In this document: positions 1 to 8,232 of the stretch, one piece after another
How the letters are laid out: each line of letters starts with the position of its first letter
How positions within the stretch are numbered: the first letter of the stretch is position 1
Source of the DNA: Chryseobacterium taichungense
GTDB taxonomy: Bacteria; Bacteroidota; Bacteroidia; Flavobacteriales; Weeksellaceae
Length of the DNA: 64,000 nucleotides
Assembly (NCBI RefSeq): GCF_900109935.1
Contig: NZ_FOBV01000001.1
Span: 62,001 to 126,000, forward strand
Direction of reading: 5' to 3'
Made by a program: the position numbers and the translations under genes
The notes under the pieces: generated by a model
The model's database searches: none
Seen by the model: the letters and a program-made list of their open reading frames with translations, nothing else
What the model was told of the DNA's origin: nothing

Positions 1-392
1 ACCCGGATATCAAAGTAATCGGCGTTGATACCTACGGTTCTATCCTGAAAGAATTTCATGAAACCGGCGAGCTTCATTACGATCATGCCTACACGTATAT
101 CACCGAGGGTATCGGGGAAGATATTATCCCTGAAAACTATGATATGGCCGTTATTGACCATTTTGAAAAAGTAACAGATAAAGACGGTGCCATTTATGCA
201 AGAAAGCTTGCAAAAGAAGAAGGAATTTTCTGTGGATATTCTGCCGGGAGCGCCATTGCTTCTTTGGTGCAGATGAAAGATCAGTTCACGAAAGATGATG
301 TTATCGTGGTTCTGCTTCATGACCATGGATCCAGATATGTAGGAAAGATCTACAATGATGAATGGATGCAGGAAATGGGCTGGCTGGATTAA
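1..392 (+). CDS. Cystathionine beta-synthase / cysteine synthase-like PLP enzyme (3' part only)
   Basis: The reading frame is open from base 3, so the 5' part lies outside the window; about 129 C-terminal residues are present. The visible part covers the large-domain segment with a glycine-rich YSAGSA loop, which holds the PLP phosphate in the beta-family (cysteine synthase/CBS fold). It ends with the tail HDHGSRYVGKIYNDEWM, typical of Bacteroidota cystathionine beta-synthase-like proteins. No regulatory CBS domain follows; the protein stops right after the catalytic domain. The expected role is condensation of serine or an activated serine with homocysteine or sulfide. Substrate choice cannot be decided from the C-terminus. 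It is followed by a strong hairpin terminator. Confidence 0.85.
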   Translation, partial: PDIKVIGVDTYGSILKEFHETGELHYDHAYTYITEGIGEDIIPENYDMAVIDHFEKVTDKDGAIYARKLAKEEGIFCGYSAGSAIASLVQMKDQFTKDDVIVVLLHDHGSRYVGKIYNDEWMQEMGWLD

Positions 393-413
393 CGGTCATC
401 TCTTTAAATACAT

Positions 414-446
414 AAAGAACTCAGAACATTTGCTCTGAGTTCTTTT
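414..446. terminator. Hairpin terminator between convergent genes
   Basis: A perfect 12-bp stem (AAAGAACTCAGA with TCTGAGTTCTTT) has an 8-base loop and a T-run on the plus side. It sits just after the CBS-like gene and before the 3' end of the minus-strand YcxB-like gene, so it can serve both. Confidence 0.85.
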
Positions 447-463
447 ATTTTATTAAACAAATA

Positions 464-991
464 TTATTCCTTAATTCTCTGCTTTAAAGCCTGCTTCAGG
501 AAACTGTACTCTTTCTCGCTCATTGACTTTCTGGGAAACATGTAGCTGTGTTTACCTTCAATGCTGATGAATTCGTTGTTGCTGTCGAAAAACTCAAAAT
601 CTTTCCATTCGCTGGTTTCTTTGTCACCATCGATATTTACGGTAAAAAAGTTGTCGTCGAATCTGATCTCATAGATGCTGCAGTTCTCAAGCTTGGTTAA
701 ATAATGTCCCACATGCTTTTTCCATCTGGAGACTTTGTTAATGCTTACCGAAAGAAAAACGGCACACAACAGGAACAGAAAACTGACAAAATATAAGATT
801 CCCGCTTTCTCTTTTGCGAAGTCATCCTTAAAAATAAATAAGATGACCAGAATAAGACCAATTACAATAGTGGTCACCGTTTTCCCCCGCGTTGTTGACG
901 AAAAAAACAGGCTTCCCTGGTTTCCGCTGAAATAGATCTCTTCAAAGTCCTGCCTTTTGGGCTTCAGAACGATCACTCTCTCTTCACTCAT
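464..991 (-). CDS. YcxB-like two-TM membrane protein
   Basis: 175 aa with an ATG start. A short N-terminal soluble segment is followed by two hydrophobic helices (about residues 39-54 and 64-82). The C-terminal half is soluble and resembles the YcxB-like domain: a PH-like module with a conserved W-x-D/E-F strand region, seen here as SEWKDFEFF. The family is widespread but has no established biochemical role. It is transcribed alone, convergent with the upstream CBS-like gene. The assignment rests on topology and the tail pattern. Confidence 0.6.
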   Translation of the reverse strand: MSEERVIVLKPKRQDFEEIYFSGNQGSLFFSSTTRGKTVTTIVIGLILVILFIFKDDFAKEKAGILYFVSFLFLLCAVFLSVSINKVSRWKKHVGHYLTKLENCSIYEIRFDDNFFTVNIDGDKETSEWKDFEFFDSNNEFISIEGKHSYMFPRKSMSEKEYSFLKQALKQRIKE

Positions 992-1089
992 ATTGATTAA
1001 TTATAAATACAAATATAAGTTTTTCCCTTAATCCATTTCAGCAAACCCTTATACGCTCCTACTCTCAACACTACAACTCTCAAAACTCA

Positions 1090-1389
1090 CTACTCTTCGT
1101 ACTTATCACTGATCGCCGAAAGCTTATTCATCAGCTCGCGATTCTTCTGTTTCAGTTCGTCCATTTTCCTGAGCATATCATGAATTACTTCAAGCCCCGG
1201 AAGATTGATCTCAAGGTCATAATGCCAGTTGGCAAATCTTTCAAAGGACGGCAGATCTTCATACATCAGATAGTGGATCTCATTTTCCGTGTGAACATGC
1301 AGCAAACCGGAATCGACCAGTTCATCAAAAAAAGTAACCTCAATATTGTATATTTTTACGAGTTCTTCCCGTGATATTCTTTCACTCAT
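1090..1389 (-). CDS. cbpM: CbpM-like chaperone modulator (MerR-type helix-turn-helix)
   Basis: 99 aa. The N-terminus (ISREELVKIYNIEVTFFDEL) has the MerR-like winged-helix pattern of the CbpM family. The C-terminal 30 residues form a charged amphipathic, coiled-coil-like helix. In Escherichia coli CbpM binds the J-domain of the DnaJ homologue CbpA and inhibits it. Here the gene starts 3 bases after the stop of a CbpA-type gene on the same strand, the classic cbpA-cbpM operon order, which strongly supports the call. Confidence 0.8.
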   Translation of the reverse strand: MSERISREELVKIYNIEVTFFDELVDSGLLHVHTENEIHYLMYEDLPSFERFANWHYDLEINLPGLEVIHDMLRKMDELKQKNRELMNKLSAISDKYEE

Positions 1390-1392
1390 GGC

Positions 1393-2304
1393 TTAGGAAT
1401 TTTTAAGTTGTTCGAAAAGTTGTTTCTGCTGATCGGTAAGATTCGTTGGCAGTTTTACATCATATGTCACAAACAGGTCACCGAATTGTCCTTCTTTCTT
1501 GTACACTGGAAAACCTTTTCCTTTTAATCGTACAGTCACTCCATTCTGCGTTTCGGGTTTTACTTTTAGGTTAACGCTTCCTGTCAGCGTGTTTACTTTT
1601 ACGTCACCTCCCAGCACGGCGGTATAAAGATCAATAGAAACTTTGGTTTTCAGATCATCACCAATTCTTTCAAAATCCGGATCTGCCGGAATATTAAAGG
1701 TAATATATAAATCTCCTGCAGGGCCTCCGTTGTAGCCCGGACTTCCGTGACCTTTCAGCTTGATCTGCTGTCCATCGTATACGCCTGCGGGAATTGTAAT
1801 CCTTACTTTTTTACCATTAATATCAAAAGTCTGCTGATGCGTAGTGGCAGCATCCCTTAAGTTCAGATTCAATTCTGCATGAACATCCTGTCCTTTAAAT
1901 TTTCCTGAAGCGCTTCCTCTTGAACTTCTTCCGAAACCTCCGCCGCCAAACATGCTTTGAAAAAAATCTGAGAAATCTTCCCCTTCCCCAAAATCAGCGC
2001 CGGAGAAACCACCACCGAAATCACTGCCCTGGCTCTGATACTGCCTTTGTTTCTGCTGTGCTTTCTCATACTCTTCCCCATGCTTCCAGTGTTCGCCGTA
2101 TTTATCATACTTGGCCCGGTTTTCAGGATTGCTGAGCACCTCATTGGCCTCATTGATCTCTTTGAATTTTCTTTCTGCTTCCTTATCATCAGGATTCAGA
2201 TCAGGATGAAGCTTTCTCGCAAGTTTTCGGTAAGCCTTTTTAATATCGTCCTGGGTTGCGTTCTTATCTACGCCTAAAATTTTATAGTAGTCTATATAAG
2301 CCAT
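1393..2304 (-). CDS. cbpA: CbpA-type DnaJ co-chaperone
   Basis: 303 aa from the ATG at 2304; a TTG 18 bases upstream is also in frame but the J-domain begins naturally at [11 protein letters not shown]. The N-terminal J-domain carries the HPD motif ([11 protein letters not shown]) that stimulates DnaK ATPase. A Gly/Phe-rich linker (about 95-135) leads into two DnaJ C-terminal substrate-binding sandwiches. The CxxCxGxG zinc finger of canonical DnaJ is absent, which makes this a class II (CbpA-like) protein. It is probably co-transcribed with cbpM directly downstream. Confidence 0.88.
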   Translation of the reverse strand: MAYIDYYKILGVDKNATQDDIKKAYRKLARKLHPDLNPDDKEAERKFKEINEANEVLSNPENRAKYDKYGEHWKHGEEYEKAQQKQRQYQSQGSDFGGGFSGADFGEGEDFSDFFQSMFGGGGFGRSSRGSASGKFKGQDVHAELNLNLRDAATTHQQTFDINGKKVRITIPAGVYDGQQIKLKGHGSPGYNGGPAGDLYITFNIPADPDFERIGDDLKTKVSIDLYTAVLGGDVKVNTLTGSVNLKVKPETQNGVTVRLKGKGFPVYKKEGQFGDLFVTYDVKLPTNLTDQQKQLFEQLKNS

Positions 2305-2397
2305 AGAAACGTTTTTACTCAAATTTAAGGATTTTACAGAGGAAATTTATATAATGAAGTGTTAAAAATAAAGCTATCTTTGAGTAAAAAGCGCCTT

Positions 2398-3597
2398 ATG
2401 AAAGAAGTTCTGAAAAACTACTCCGGAATACTGCTTTTACTTCTCGGGATCACCATCGGAAGCATTATTGGTATCGTTGCACCCCAGGTTGTAGGGTATA
2501 TAAAACCTTTGGGCGATATCTTTCTCAATTTACTTTTCGTAAGTGTGGTTCCTCTGGTTTTTTTTGCCGTCTCCAACTCTATTGCCTCTCTCGATCAGCA
2601 ATCGAAATTCGGAAAGATCATCTTTACAATGGCGCTGACGTTCCTGTTTTTCATTTTAACGGCAGCCGTTTTCACGATCTGCGCAGTGTATCTGTTTCCA
2701 GTTTCGGGTGTTTCCGGAAGTAAGGAAGTGATCGATGAGGTTGCATCCCAGGAAAGCTGGGGTAATAGGATTGTAAGTTTTTTTACAGTCGGTGAATTTA
2801 CACAGCTTTTTTCAAGGCAGAATATGCTGGCACTGCTCATTTTTGCATTCATGACCGGTTTTTCAGCGAGAAAGGCCGGAGAACGCGGACAATCTTTCAG
2901 AATGTTTATTGCCTCAGGATATGAGGTAATGAAAGAACTCCTGTTGCTGATTATGAAGGCTGCTCCTATTGGACTGGGTGCTTATTTTGCCTATCAGGTA
3001 GCTACTTTGGGACCTCAGCTTTTCGGATTTTATGCCAAACCTTTAGGACTTTATTATATTGCCGGTGTTATTTATTTCCTGGTATTTTTCTCACTGTATG
3101 CTTTTATAGCAGGAGGAATAAGCGGAATCAGGAATTTCTGGAAGAATGCTATTTACCCAACCGTAACAGCACTAAGTACCTGCAGCAGCTTTGCCACTAT
3201 GCCAGCCAATCTGCAGGCAGCATCTAACATGGGAATTCCCAGTCAGATCTCTAACATTGTAATTCCTATTGGGACTACGCTTCATAAGAATGGCTCTTCG
3301 ATGTCTTCAATCATTAAGATCTATGTTGCTTTTATGATTATTGGCAGAGATTTTTTTGATCCGATGAACCTGCTGTTAGCGTTAGGCATTACCGTTTTCG
3401 TCAGTATTGTAGCGGGCGGAATTCCCAATGGCGGATATATCGGCGAAATGCTGATGATCTCAGTATACAAACTTCCCCAGGAAGCAATTCCTGCCGTGAT
3501 GATTATCGGAACATTGGTAGATCCTTTAGCAACGGTTTTAAATGCTGTCGGACAGTTGATTGCGTCGATGTTTGTCAATAGGTTCGTGAAAGTTTAA
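2398..3597 (+). CDS. Dicarboxylate/amino acid:cation symporter (DAACS family)
   Basis: 399 aa from the ATG at 2398 (a GTG 39 bases upstream would add a charged, non-conserved leader). It has many hydrophobic helices and both re-entrant hairpin signatures of the GltPh/DctA fold: the serine-rich HP1 region (TCSSFATMPANL) and the TM8 region (VDPLATVLNAVGQ). Compared with archaeal GltPh, the Asp that binds the substrate amine, the Thr and the Asn are kept. The Arg that reads the side-chain carboxylate is Ala and the distal Asp is Gln. A neutral amino acid may therefore be the substrate. The gene is divergent from cbpA and ends at a hairpin. Confidence 0.85.
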   Translation: MKEVLKNYSGILLLLLGITIGSIIGIVAPQVVGYIKPLGDIFLNLLFVSVVPLVFFAVSNSIASLDQQSKFGKIIFTMALTFLFFILTAAVFTICAVYLFPVSGVSGSKEVIDEVASQESWGNRIVSFFTVGEFTQLFSRQNMLALLIFAFMTGFSARKAGERGQSFRMFIASGYEVMKELLLLIMKAAPIGLGAYFAYQVATLGPQLFGFYAKPLGLYYIAGVIYFLVFFSLYAFIAGGISGIRNFWKNAIYPTVTALSTCSSFATMPANLQAASNMGIPSQISNIVIPIGTTLHKNGSSMSSIIKIYVAFMIIGRDFFDPMNLLLALGITVFVSIVAGGIPNGGYIGEMLMISVYKLPQEAIPAVMIIGTLVDPLATVLNAVGQLIASMFVNRFVKV

Positions 3598-3627
3598 TGA
3601 AATTTTTAGTAATCTTTTATAAAAGAA

Positions 3628-3662
3628 AAACCTGCGTTGTATTTAAAAATACGCAGGTTTCA
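3628..3662. terminator. Hairpin terminator
   Basis: A 10-bp perfect stem (AAACCTGCGT with ACGCAGGTTT) separated by 13 AT-rich bases lies 30 bases after the symporter stop codon. It is preceded by an A-run. Confidence 0.75.
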
Positions 3663-3665
3663 TAA

Positions 3666-3753
3666 AACTCTTGCTGAAGAGTTGATCAACTTGTGCTGAA
3701 GAGTTGGGTAACTCTTGCTGTAGACTTTGACAACTCTTGCTGTACAGTTGCCT
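3666..3753. repeat. 22-bp tandem repeat, four copies, hairpin-forming
   Basis: Four consecutive 22-base units start at 3666, 3688, 3710 and 3732 and share the core AACTCTTGCTG. The first unit is itself a 7-bp stem with a 4-base loop (AACTCTT gctg AAGAGTT); the others are imperfect versions. The array sits between the convergent ends of the symporter and HU-like genes. The unit length is not a multiple of three and the array is not in a gene. Confidence 0.85.
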
Positions 3754-3781
3754 TAAGCATTAGCATAGTAAGTAATGCTTA
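3754..3781 (-). terminator. Hairpin at the 3' end of the HU-like gene
   Basis: A 9-bp stem (TAAGCATTA with TAATGCTTA) overlaps the stop codon of the HU-like gene. It lacks a clear T-run, so it may stabilise the 3' end rather than terminate. Confidence 0.45.
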
Positions 3782-4165
3782 TTTAGCTTTAGTAAATACA
3801 GCTGTGCTTAAGGCATCGCTGATTCGTTTACCCGGACGGTAATTTACTTTTGCTCCTTTAATAAGGCTTACATTGAATTTTTCTTCGGTTTCAGCACTTC
3901 CGCTGCTTAGACTCGGATAAAAACTTCCCAGTTTATCAAGGCGAATGATCTTTCCGTTGACGAGCTGTTTATGAATGACATTTTCAAGAGCAATGATGAC
4001 CCCTCTGATATCAGATTCGCTGAGTGATGAAAATTTCTCAATTTCAGACACAAGATCATCAATCGTAGCCTCTCCATCATTTTTTACAACTGCATACCAT
4101 CTTTTTTCTCCTCCGCCAGCTACGCCTGGCTTACCGCGTTCAATTAATGAATACTTAATAGACAT
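3779..4165 (-). CDS. HU-related DNA-binding protein (Bacteroidota histone-like family)
   Basis: 128 aa, longer than classical HU (about 90). It starts MSIKYSLIERGKPG and contains the HU/IHF-type dimerisation helices. The C-terminal part ends in VNYRPGKRISDAL, similar to the 'DNA-binding protein, histone-like, putative' family that is abundant in Bacteroidota. It presumably binds and bends DNA in the nucleoid. It stands alone, with a hairpin at its stop codon and the 22-bp array downstream. Confidence 0.85.
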   Translation of the reverse strand: MSIKYSLIERGKPGVAGGGEKRWYAVVKNDGEATIDDLVSEIEKFSSLSESDIRGVIIALENVIHKQLVNGKIIRLDKLGSFYPSLSSGSAETEEKFNVSLIKGAKVNYRPGKRISDALSTAVFTKAK

Positions 4166-4356
4166 TTGTGTAATTTTTTAAATTAGAGGATAAACTTAAT
4201 GAAATAATTAACACAAAAGCCCTTTGTAGATAAACATCTACAAGCCTATAGAAATAGTTCTACAAAATTTTCTTATTCTGAACGTAAAGCCATATTTATA
4301 TTGTGATAATGAGCCAACAAAACTTAATTTCAGTGATCCTGCATTTTGATTAATTC

Positions 4357-4740
4357 TCACTCACTTCGCTTTACGGGCTCCAGATTCTCCAGTTCTTCAG
4401 GTGTAAAAAGGCGGTAATGAACTTTAAATGTTTTACCTAAAGGGGTTTCAAGGGAAAATCCGCCCGGTCCGAAGCCGTCGGTAACATCCAGTGTGAAATG
4501 GGAGTATTGCCAATATTCGAACAGATCACGGTCGATCCAGAATTCATGATTGTGAATGGTACCGATCATGGCATCATTCATTCTTGGATAAAATCCGCCT
4601 TTTTCGAAGCATTGCGGCTGTGTTCCTTCACAACAGCCTCCTGCCTGGTAGAACATGAGATCACCGTATTTTTTTTCTAACTCCCAGATGACTTCTAAGG
4701 CTTTTTCTGTAGCGGCAAGTCTTGATATTTTAGGTTTCAT
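4357..4740 (-). CDS. DUF779 family protein
   Basis: 127 aa from the ATG at 4740; the in-frame TTG upstream would add a lysine-rich leader encoded by an intergenic repeat and is rejected. The sequence has the DUF779 hallmarks: an AGGCCEG motif near residue 36, a conserved Cys in TQPQCF, and WIDRDLFEYW followed by HFTLDV. The family's function is unknown, but it is habitually encoded beside acetaldehyde or other aldehyde dehydrogenases. That is the case here: AdhP and the ALDH lie immediately upstream on the same strand. The conserved cysteines suggest metal binding (inference). Confidence 0.85.
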   Translation of the reverse strand: MKPKISRLAATEKALEVIWELEKKYGDLMFYQAGGCCEGTQPQCFEKGGFYPRMNDAMIGTIHNHEFWIDRDLFEYWQYSHFTLDVTDGFGPGGFSLETPLGKTFKVHYRLFTPEELENLEPVKRSE

Positions 4741-4768
4741 AATTTTTCTTTTGTTTTTATTTTTTAAT

Positions 4769-4850
4769 GTTCTTTTGTCTTGAAACAAAAGAACCAAAAG
4801 TTCAAGACCTGGAAGCTACGGCTAAAAATGAATCCTGTTCTCTAAAAATT
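4769..4850. repeat. Dispersed intergenic repeat, copy A
   Basis: It opens with an inverted repeat (GTTCTTTTGT ... ACAAAAGAAC, 4769-4794) and continues with AAAAGTTCAAGACCTGGAA. A second, slightly degenerate copy is at 6430-6500. The copies separate the three genes of the alcohol/aldehyde block. This looks like a small dispersed repeat, since the similarity extends beyond the hairpin. Confidence 0.7.
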
Positions 4851-4983
4851 CTAAAACTTGCGCGAATTCACAATTTGTTCATCGGTCCAATATTGTTCTC
4901 GCGCTTCAAACACTAGAATTTTCTTAACGTTCACAGCATTAATTTTCTTAACGCCTGCGCTTCCTAAGTCGTTCATGATGTTA

Positions 4984-5016
4984 AAAAAAGTTCGGCGAAA
5001 TTTCATTTCGCCGAAC
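4984..5016 (-). terminator. Intrinsic terminator of adhP
   Basis: A perfect 12-bp GC-containing stem (GTTCGGCGAAAT with ATTTCGCCGAAC) has a 3-base loop. On the minus strand it is followed by a run of seven T. It lies just downstream of the adhP stop codon. Confidence 0.9.
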
Positions 5017-5031
5017 CAGACATTGTCATCA

Positions 5032-6069
5032 TTAATTTGCACTTCCGGCAATATCGAGAACGATCCTTCCATCGATTTGTCCTTTTTTCATTTTATCAAA
5101 GACATCGTTGATGTCTTCCAGTTTTGCAGCTTTAACAGTTGCTTTTACCAGTCCTTCATTGGCAAAATCAAGAGCCTCCTGGAGATCTTTTCTTGTTCCG
5201 ACAATGGAGCCTCTCACGGTAATTCTCTTAAGCACCGTTTCAAAGATCGGAAGCTCAAATGAACCGGGAGGAAGGCCGTTCAGCGCAATGGTTCCTTTTC
5301 TTCTGAGGACATCAATTCCCTGTTTAAAAGCGATAGGGGAAACAGCAGTAATCAATGCGCCGTGCATTCCGCCGACTTCTTTATGTAGGTATTCTCCAGG
5401 ATCTGTGTTTCTTGCATTGACTACCAAATCTGCTCCGAGCTTCTTCGCCAGATCCAATTTATCGTCCGCTACATCAATAGCTGCTACATGCATTCCCATT
5501 GCTTTAGCATACTGAACGGCAACATGTCCCAATCCTCCGATTCCGGAAATAGCTACCCATTCTCCAGGTTTTGTTTCAGTTTCTTTTAATCCTTTATATA
5601 CGGTAACACCGGCACAAAGTATGGGTGCAATCTCTAAAAAGTTGACATCACTTTTCAAATGTCCCACATATCTTGAATCAGCGATCACATATTCTGCAAA
5701 GCCACCGTCAACGCTATATCCTCCATTCTTCTGGGCTTCGCAAAGGGTTTCCCATCCTGTAATGCAGTAATCGCAGCATCCGCAGGCAGAATACAGCCAG
5801 GGCACCCCTACCGCATCTCCTTCTTTGACATAAGCTTCAGGACCACATGCGACAACAATTCCTACTCCTTCATGTCCGGGGATTAAAGGCATTTTGGGTT
5901 TTGCGGGCCAGTCGCCATCGACCGCGTGAAGGTCTGTATGACAAACCCCACAGGCGATAACTTTTACCAGTACCTCATATCTTCCCGGCTCACGTACCGG
6001 AACTTCTTCAATTTTTAACGGCTGCCCGTACCCTTGTACCACCGCCGCCTTCATCGTTTTTGGAATCAT
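5032..6069 (-). CDS. adhP: Zinc-dependent alcohol dehydrogenase, AdhP type
   Basis: 345 aa, usual size for the medium-chain dehydrogenase family. Catalytic zinc ligands are visible in [10 protein letters not shown] (Cys, His) and PGHEGVG (His, Glu). The structural zinc loop carries the four cysteines of [15 protein letters not shown]. The Rossmann motif is [17 protein letters not shown] and is followed by an acidic residue (AAID), which predicts NAD rather than NADP. The enzyme interconverts primary alcohols and aldehydes. It lies in the same orientation between the ALDH and the DUF779 gene, so the block probably oxidises an alcohol to its acid. Confidence 0.92.
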   Translation of the reverse strand: MIPKTMKAAVVQGYGQPLKIEEVPVREPGRYEVLVKVIACGVCHTDLHAVDGDWPAKPKMPLIPGHEGVGIVVACGPEAYVKEGDAVGVPWLYSACGCCDYCITGWETLCEAQKNGGYSVDGGFAEYVIADSRYVGHLKSDVNFLEIAPILCAGVTVYKGLKETETKPGEWVAISGIGGLGHVAVQYAKAMGMHVAAIDVADDKLDLAKKLGADLVVNARNTDPGEYLHKEVGGMHGALITAVSPIAFKQGIDVLRRKGTIALNGLPPGSFELPIFETVLKRITVRGSIVGTRKDLQEALDFANEGLVKATVKAAKLEDINDVFDKMKKGQIDGRIVLDIAGSAN

Positions 6070-6185
6070 AATTCTGATTTATTTGAGTTTAGTTTTTTAA
6101 TTTGTTTTGGGTTAGACTTTCTTAAGTTTTGTCTTTTTATTTCTTTCAGATCATGCTGATTTCACAGATTATTATATTTATTTAA

Positions 6186-6387
6186 ATGATTTCCGCACAA
6201 AATCGAAATGCCTTTTTGACCATCTGAATCAATGTCGCAATATCCACGAGCGTTGTTGCGTGAGGGATAGGAAGGGCGGCGAGGAACGAGCCGGTGCGAA
6301 GCGAAGCGGAGCACCGAAACGAAGTGTAGCCCTGGATAGCCCGGCCGTTTTGTCCCGGCCAGAGGCCGGGGCAAACGGACACGCCCT
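6186..6387. repeat. GC-rich structured intergenic block (candidate ncRNA or mobile repeat)
   Basis: About 150 bases (6241-6386) are strikingly GC-rich compared with the AT-rich surroundings. They contain nested inverted repeats: GGTGC...GCACC (6291-6315), CCCGGCC AGA GGCCGGG (6354-6370) and an outer GGGCG...CGCCC pair (6274/6381). The block fills the gap between the ALDH and adhP genes. From memory, similar blocks recur in Chryseobacterium genomes, where they give rise to spurious hypothetical proteins. That recollection is not verified here. Confidence 0.6.
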
Positions 6388-6429
6388 AATATTAAATATA
6401 AAGATTATAAACCTTCACTCTTCCATGGA

Positions 6430-6500
6430 GTTCTTTTGTCTTAAAACAAAGACCTAAAAGTTCAATACCTGGAAACTAAAGATAAAGAAAATCAATTCTT
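6430..6500. repeat. Dispersed intergenic repeat, copy B
   Basis: It matches copy A at 4769: GTTCTTTTGTCTT, then AAAACAAAGACC, then AAAAGTTCAATACCTGGAA. The inverted repeat is eroded. It sits immediately 3' of the ALDH gene. Confidence 0.65.
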
Positions 6501-6520
6501 TAGATCGGACTCACATTATA

Positions 6521-8050
6521 TTAAAAGAAACCTAATTTATTTTTGTTGTAAGAGATCAGCATATTCTTGGTCTGACGGTAATGATCGAGCATCATCTTGT
6601 GATTTTCTCTACCGATCCCCGACTGTTTGTAACCTCCGAACGGCGCTCCTGCAGGATAAGAATGGTATTGGTTTACCCAAACTCTTCCCGCCTGAATCTG
6701 ACGCGGAATGTTATATAACTGATGTGCATCTCTTGTCCATACTCCTGCTCCAAGGCCATAAATCGTATCATTCGCAATCTTAATGGCATCTTCTTCGTCT
6801 TTGAAAGTCGTAAACGCCAGCACTGGTCCGAAAATTTCTTCCTGGAAGATTCTCATCCTGTTGTTACCTTTGAAAATCGTTGGCTGGATATAGTATCCAT
6901 CTTCAAGTCCTTCTCCTACATTATTGACATCTCCTCCTACAAGCACTTCTGCCCCCTCTTCTTTGCCTAATTTGATATAGGAAAGTATCTTATCTTTCTG
7001 AATTTTAGAAGCCTGGGCTCCCATCATCACTGTTTTATCCAACGGATTTCCTACTTTGATGGCTTTTACCCTTTCGATCACTTTCGCAATAAATGCATCC
7101 GCGATATCTTCCTGAACAAGCAATCTTGACGGGCACGTACAGATTTCTCCCTGATTTAGAGCGAAGAGCACGGCTCCTTCGATCGCTTTGTCTAAAAACT
7201 CATCATCGGCATCCATCACGGAACTGAAGAAAACGTTTGGAGATTTACCTCCTAATTCTAAGGTTACCGGAATTATGTTTTCGGTCGCATACTGCATCAC
7301 AAGACGGCCTGTCGCGGTAGAGCCTGTGAAGGCGGCTTTAGAAACTTTAGGATTGGTCACCAAAGCTCTTCCCAATTCTGCACCGAAGCCATTAACGATA
7401 TTCACGACTCCCGCAGGCAGCAGATCGCCTATGATCTCCATTAAAACCATGATAGAAATTGGGGTACTTTCCGCAGGTTTTAATACGACACAGTTTCCTG
7501 CCGCCAGGGCCGGAGCCAGTTTCCATACTGCCATCAGGATCGGGAAATTCCATGGAATGATTTGCGCAATTACCCCAAGTGGTTCATGAACGATCAGAGA
7601 AACGGTGTCTTTGTCCAGTTCGTTATGTGATCCTTCTTCTGCTCTGATCACTGAAGCAAAGTATCTGAAATGGTCAACCGCCAATGGTAAATCTGCAGCC
7701 AACGTTTCTCTCACCGCTTTACCGTTATCAATCGTCTCTACGGTAGCCAGATATTCAAGGTTCTGCTCAATCCTGTCTGCAATTTTATTTAAAATAACAC
7801 TTCTTTCTGTTGACGAAGTATCTTTCCAGGTCTGGAATGCTTTTTCTGCAGCATTTACTGCCAGCTCAAGATCTTCTTTGGAAGAATGTGCCGCCTGCGT
7901 AAACTGTTTTCCGTCAATGGGTGATACGACGTCAAAATATTCACCGTTTACAGGAGCGGTAAATTTGCCGTCAATATAGTTATCGTATCTTTTTTTGAAT
8001 TCAGGCCATTGCAATAATGTGTCTGATTGTTGTTGTGTTGTAGTGCTCAT
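6521..8050 (-). CDS. NAD-dependent aldehyde dehydrogenase (acetaldehyde dehydrogenase type)
   Basis: 509 aa, full-length ALDH superfamily. The general-base region is [12 protein letters not shown] and the catalytic Cys sits in GEICTCPSR, the pattern of the ExaC/AcoD/AldB acetaldehyde dehydrogenases. The NAD fold includes FTGSTATGR, and the conserved EIFGPV and [13 protein letters not shown] segments are intact. It oxidises aldehydes to acids and is the first gene of a minus-strand block with adhP and DUF779. The divergent AraC regulator 180 bases away is the probable controller (inference from position). Confidence 0.92.
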   Translation of the reverse strand: MSTTTQQQSDTLLQWPEFKKRYDNYIDGKFTAPVNGEYFDVVSPIDGKQFTQAAHSSKEDLELAVNAAEKAFQTWKDTSSTERSVILNKIADRIEQNLEYLATVETIDNGKAVRETLAADLPLAVDHFRYFASVIRAEEGSHNELDKDTVSLIVHEPLGVIAQIIPWNFPILMAVWKLAPALAAGNCVVLKPAESTPISIMVLMEIIGDLLPAGVVNIVNGFGAELGRALVTNPKVSKAAFTGSTATGRLVMQYATENIIPVTLELGGKSPNVFFSSVMDADDEFLDKAIEGAVLFALNQGEICTCPSRLLVQEDIADAFIAKVIERVKAIKVGNPLDKTVMMGAQASKIQKDKILSYIKLGKEEGAEVLVGGDVNNVGEGLEDGYYIQPTIFKGNNRMRIFQEEIFGPVLAFTTFKDEEDAIKIANDTIYGLGAGVWTRDAHQLYNIPRQIQAGRVWVNQYHSYPAGAPFGGYKQSGIGRENHKMMLDHYRQTKNMLISYNKNKLGFF

Positions 8051-8232
8051 ATTCGTACAATTTTTAATTTTTTCTGTAAAGCCAAGTTACATTTACGTTG
8101 CATCTTCGGATAGCAAAATCGTACAAAAAGACTTCAAAATCGTGCAGAAGGGTAATTTTATAATTCATTAACATTCATTGCATACCATATTTTCTTATAT
8201 TTGAGATAAGCGGAAACGTAAAATGTTCTGAA

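Noticed and set aside
2305..2322. TTG start for the CbpA-like gene
   Set aside because: The J-domain begins exactly at the ATG at 2304 and the extension is not family-like.
3666..3753. 22-bp array as a CRISPR
   Set aside because: Units are directly abutted without unique spacers and are self-palindromic; no cas genes are present.
4851..5072. Open minus-strand frame of 73 codons overlapping the end of adhP
   Set aside because: It runs through the adhP terminator hairpin and overlaps the adhP 3' end in another frame, with no start signal or recognisable domain.
6162..6382. Two overlapping minus-strand frames in the GC-rich block
   Set aside because: They consist of the structured repeat itself; inverted repeats and composition explain the open frames better than a protein.
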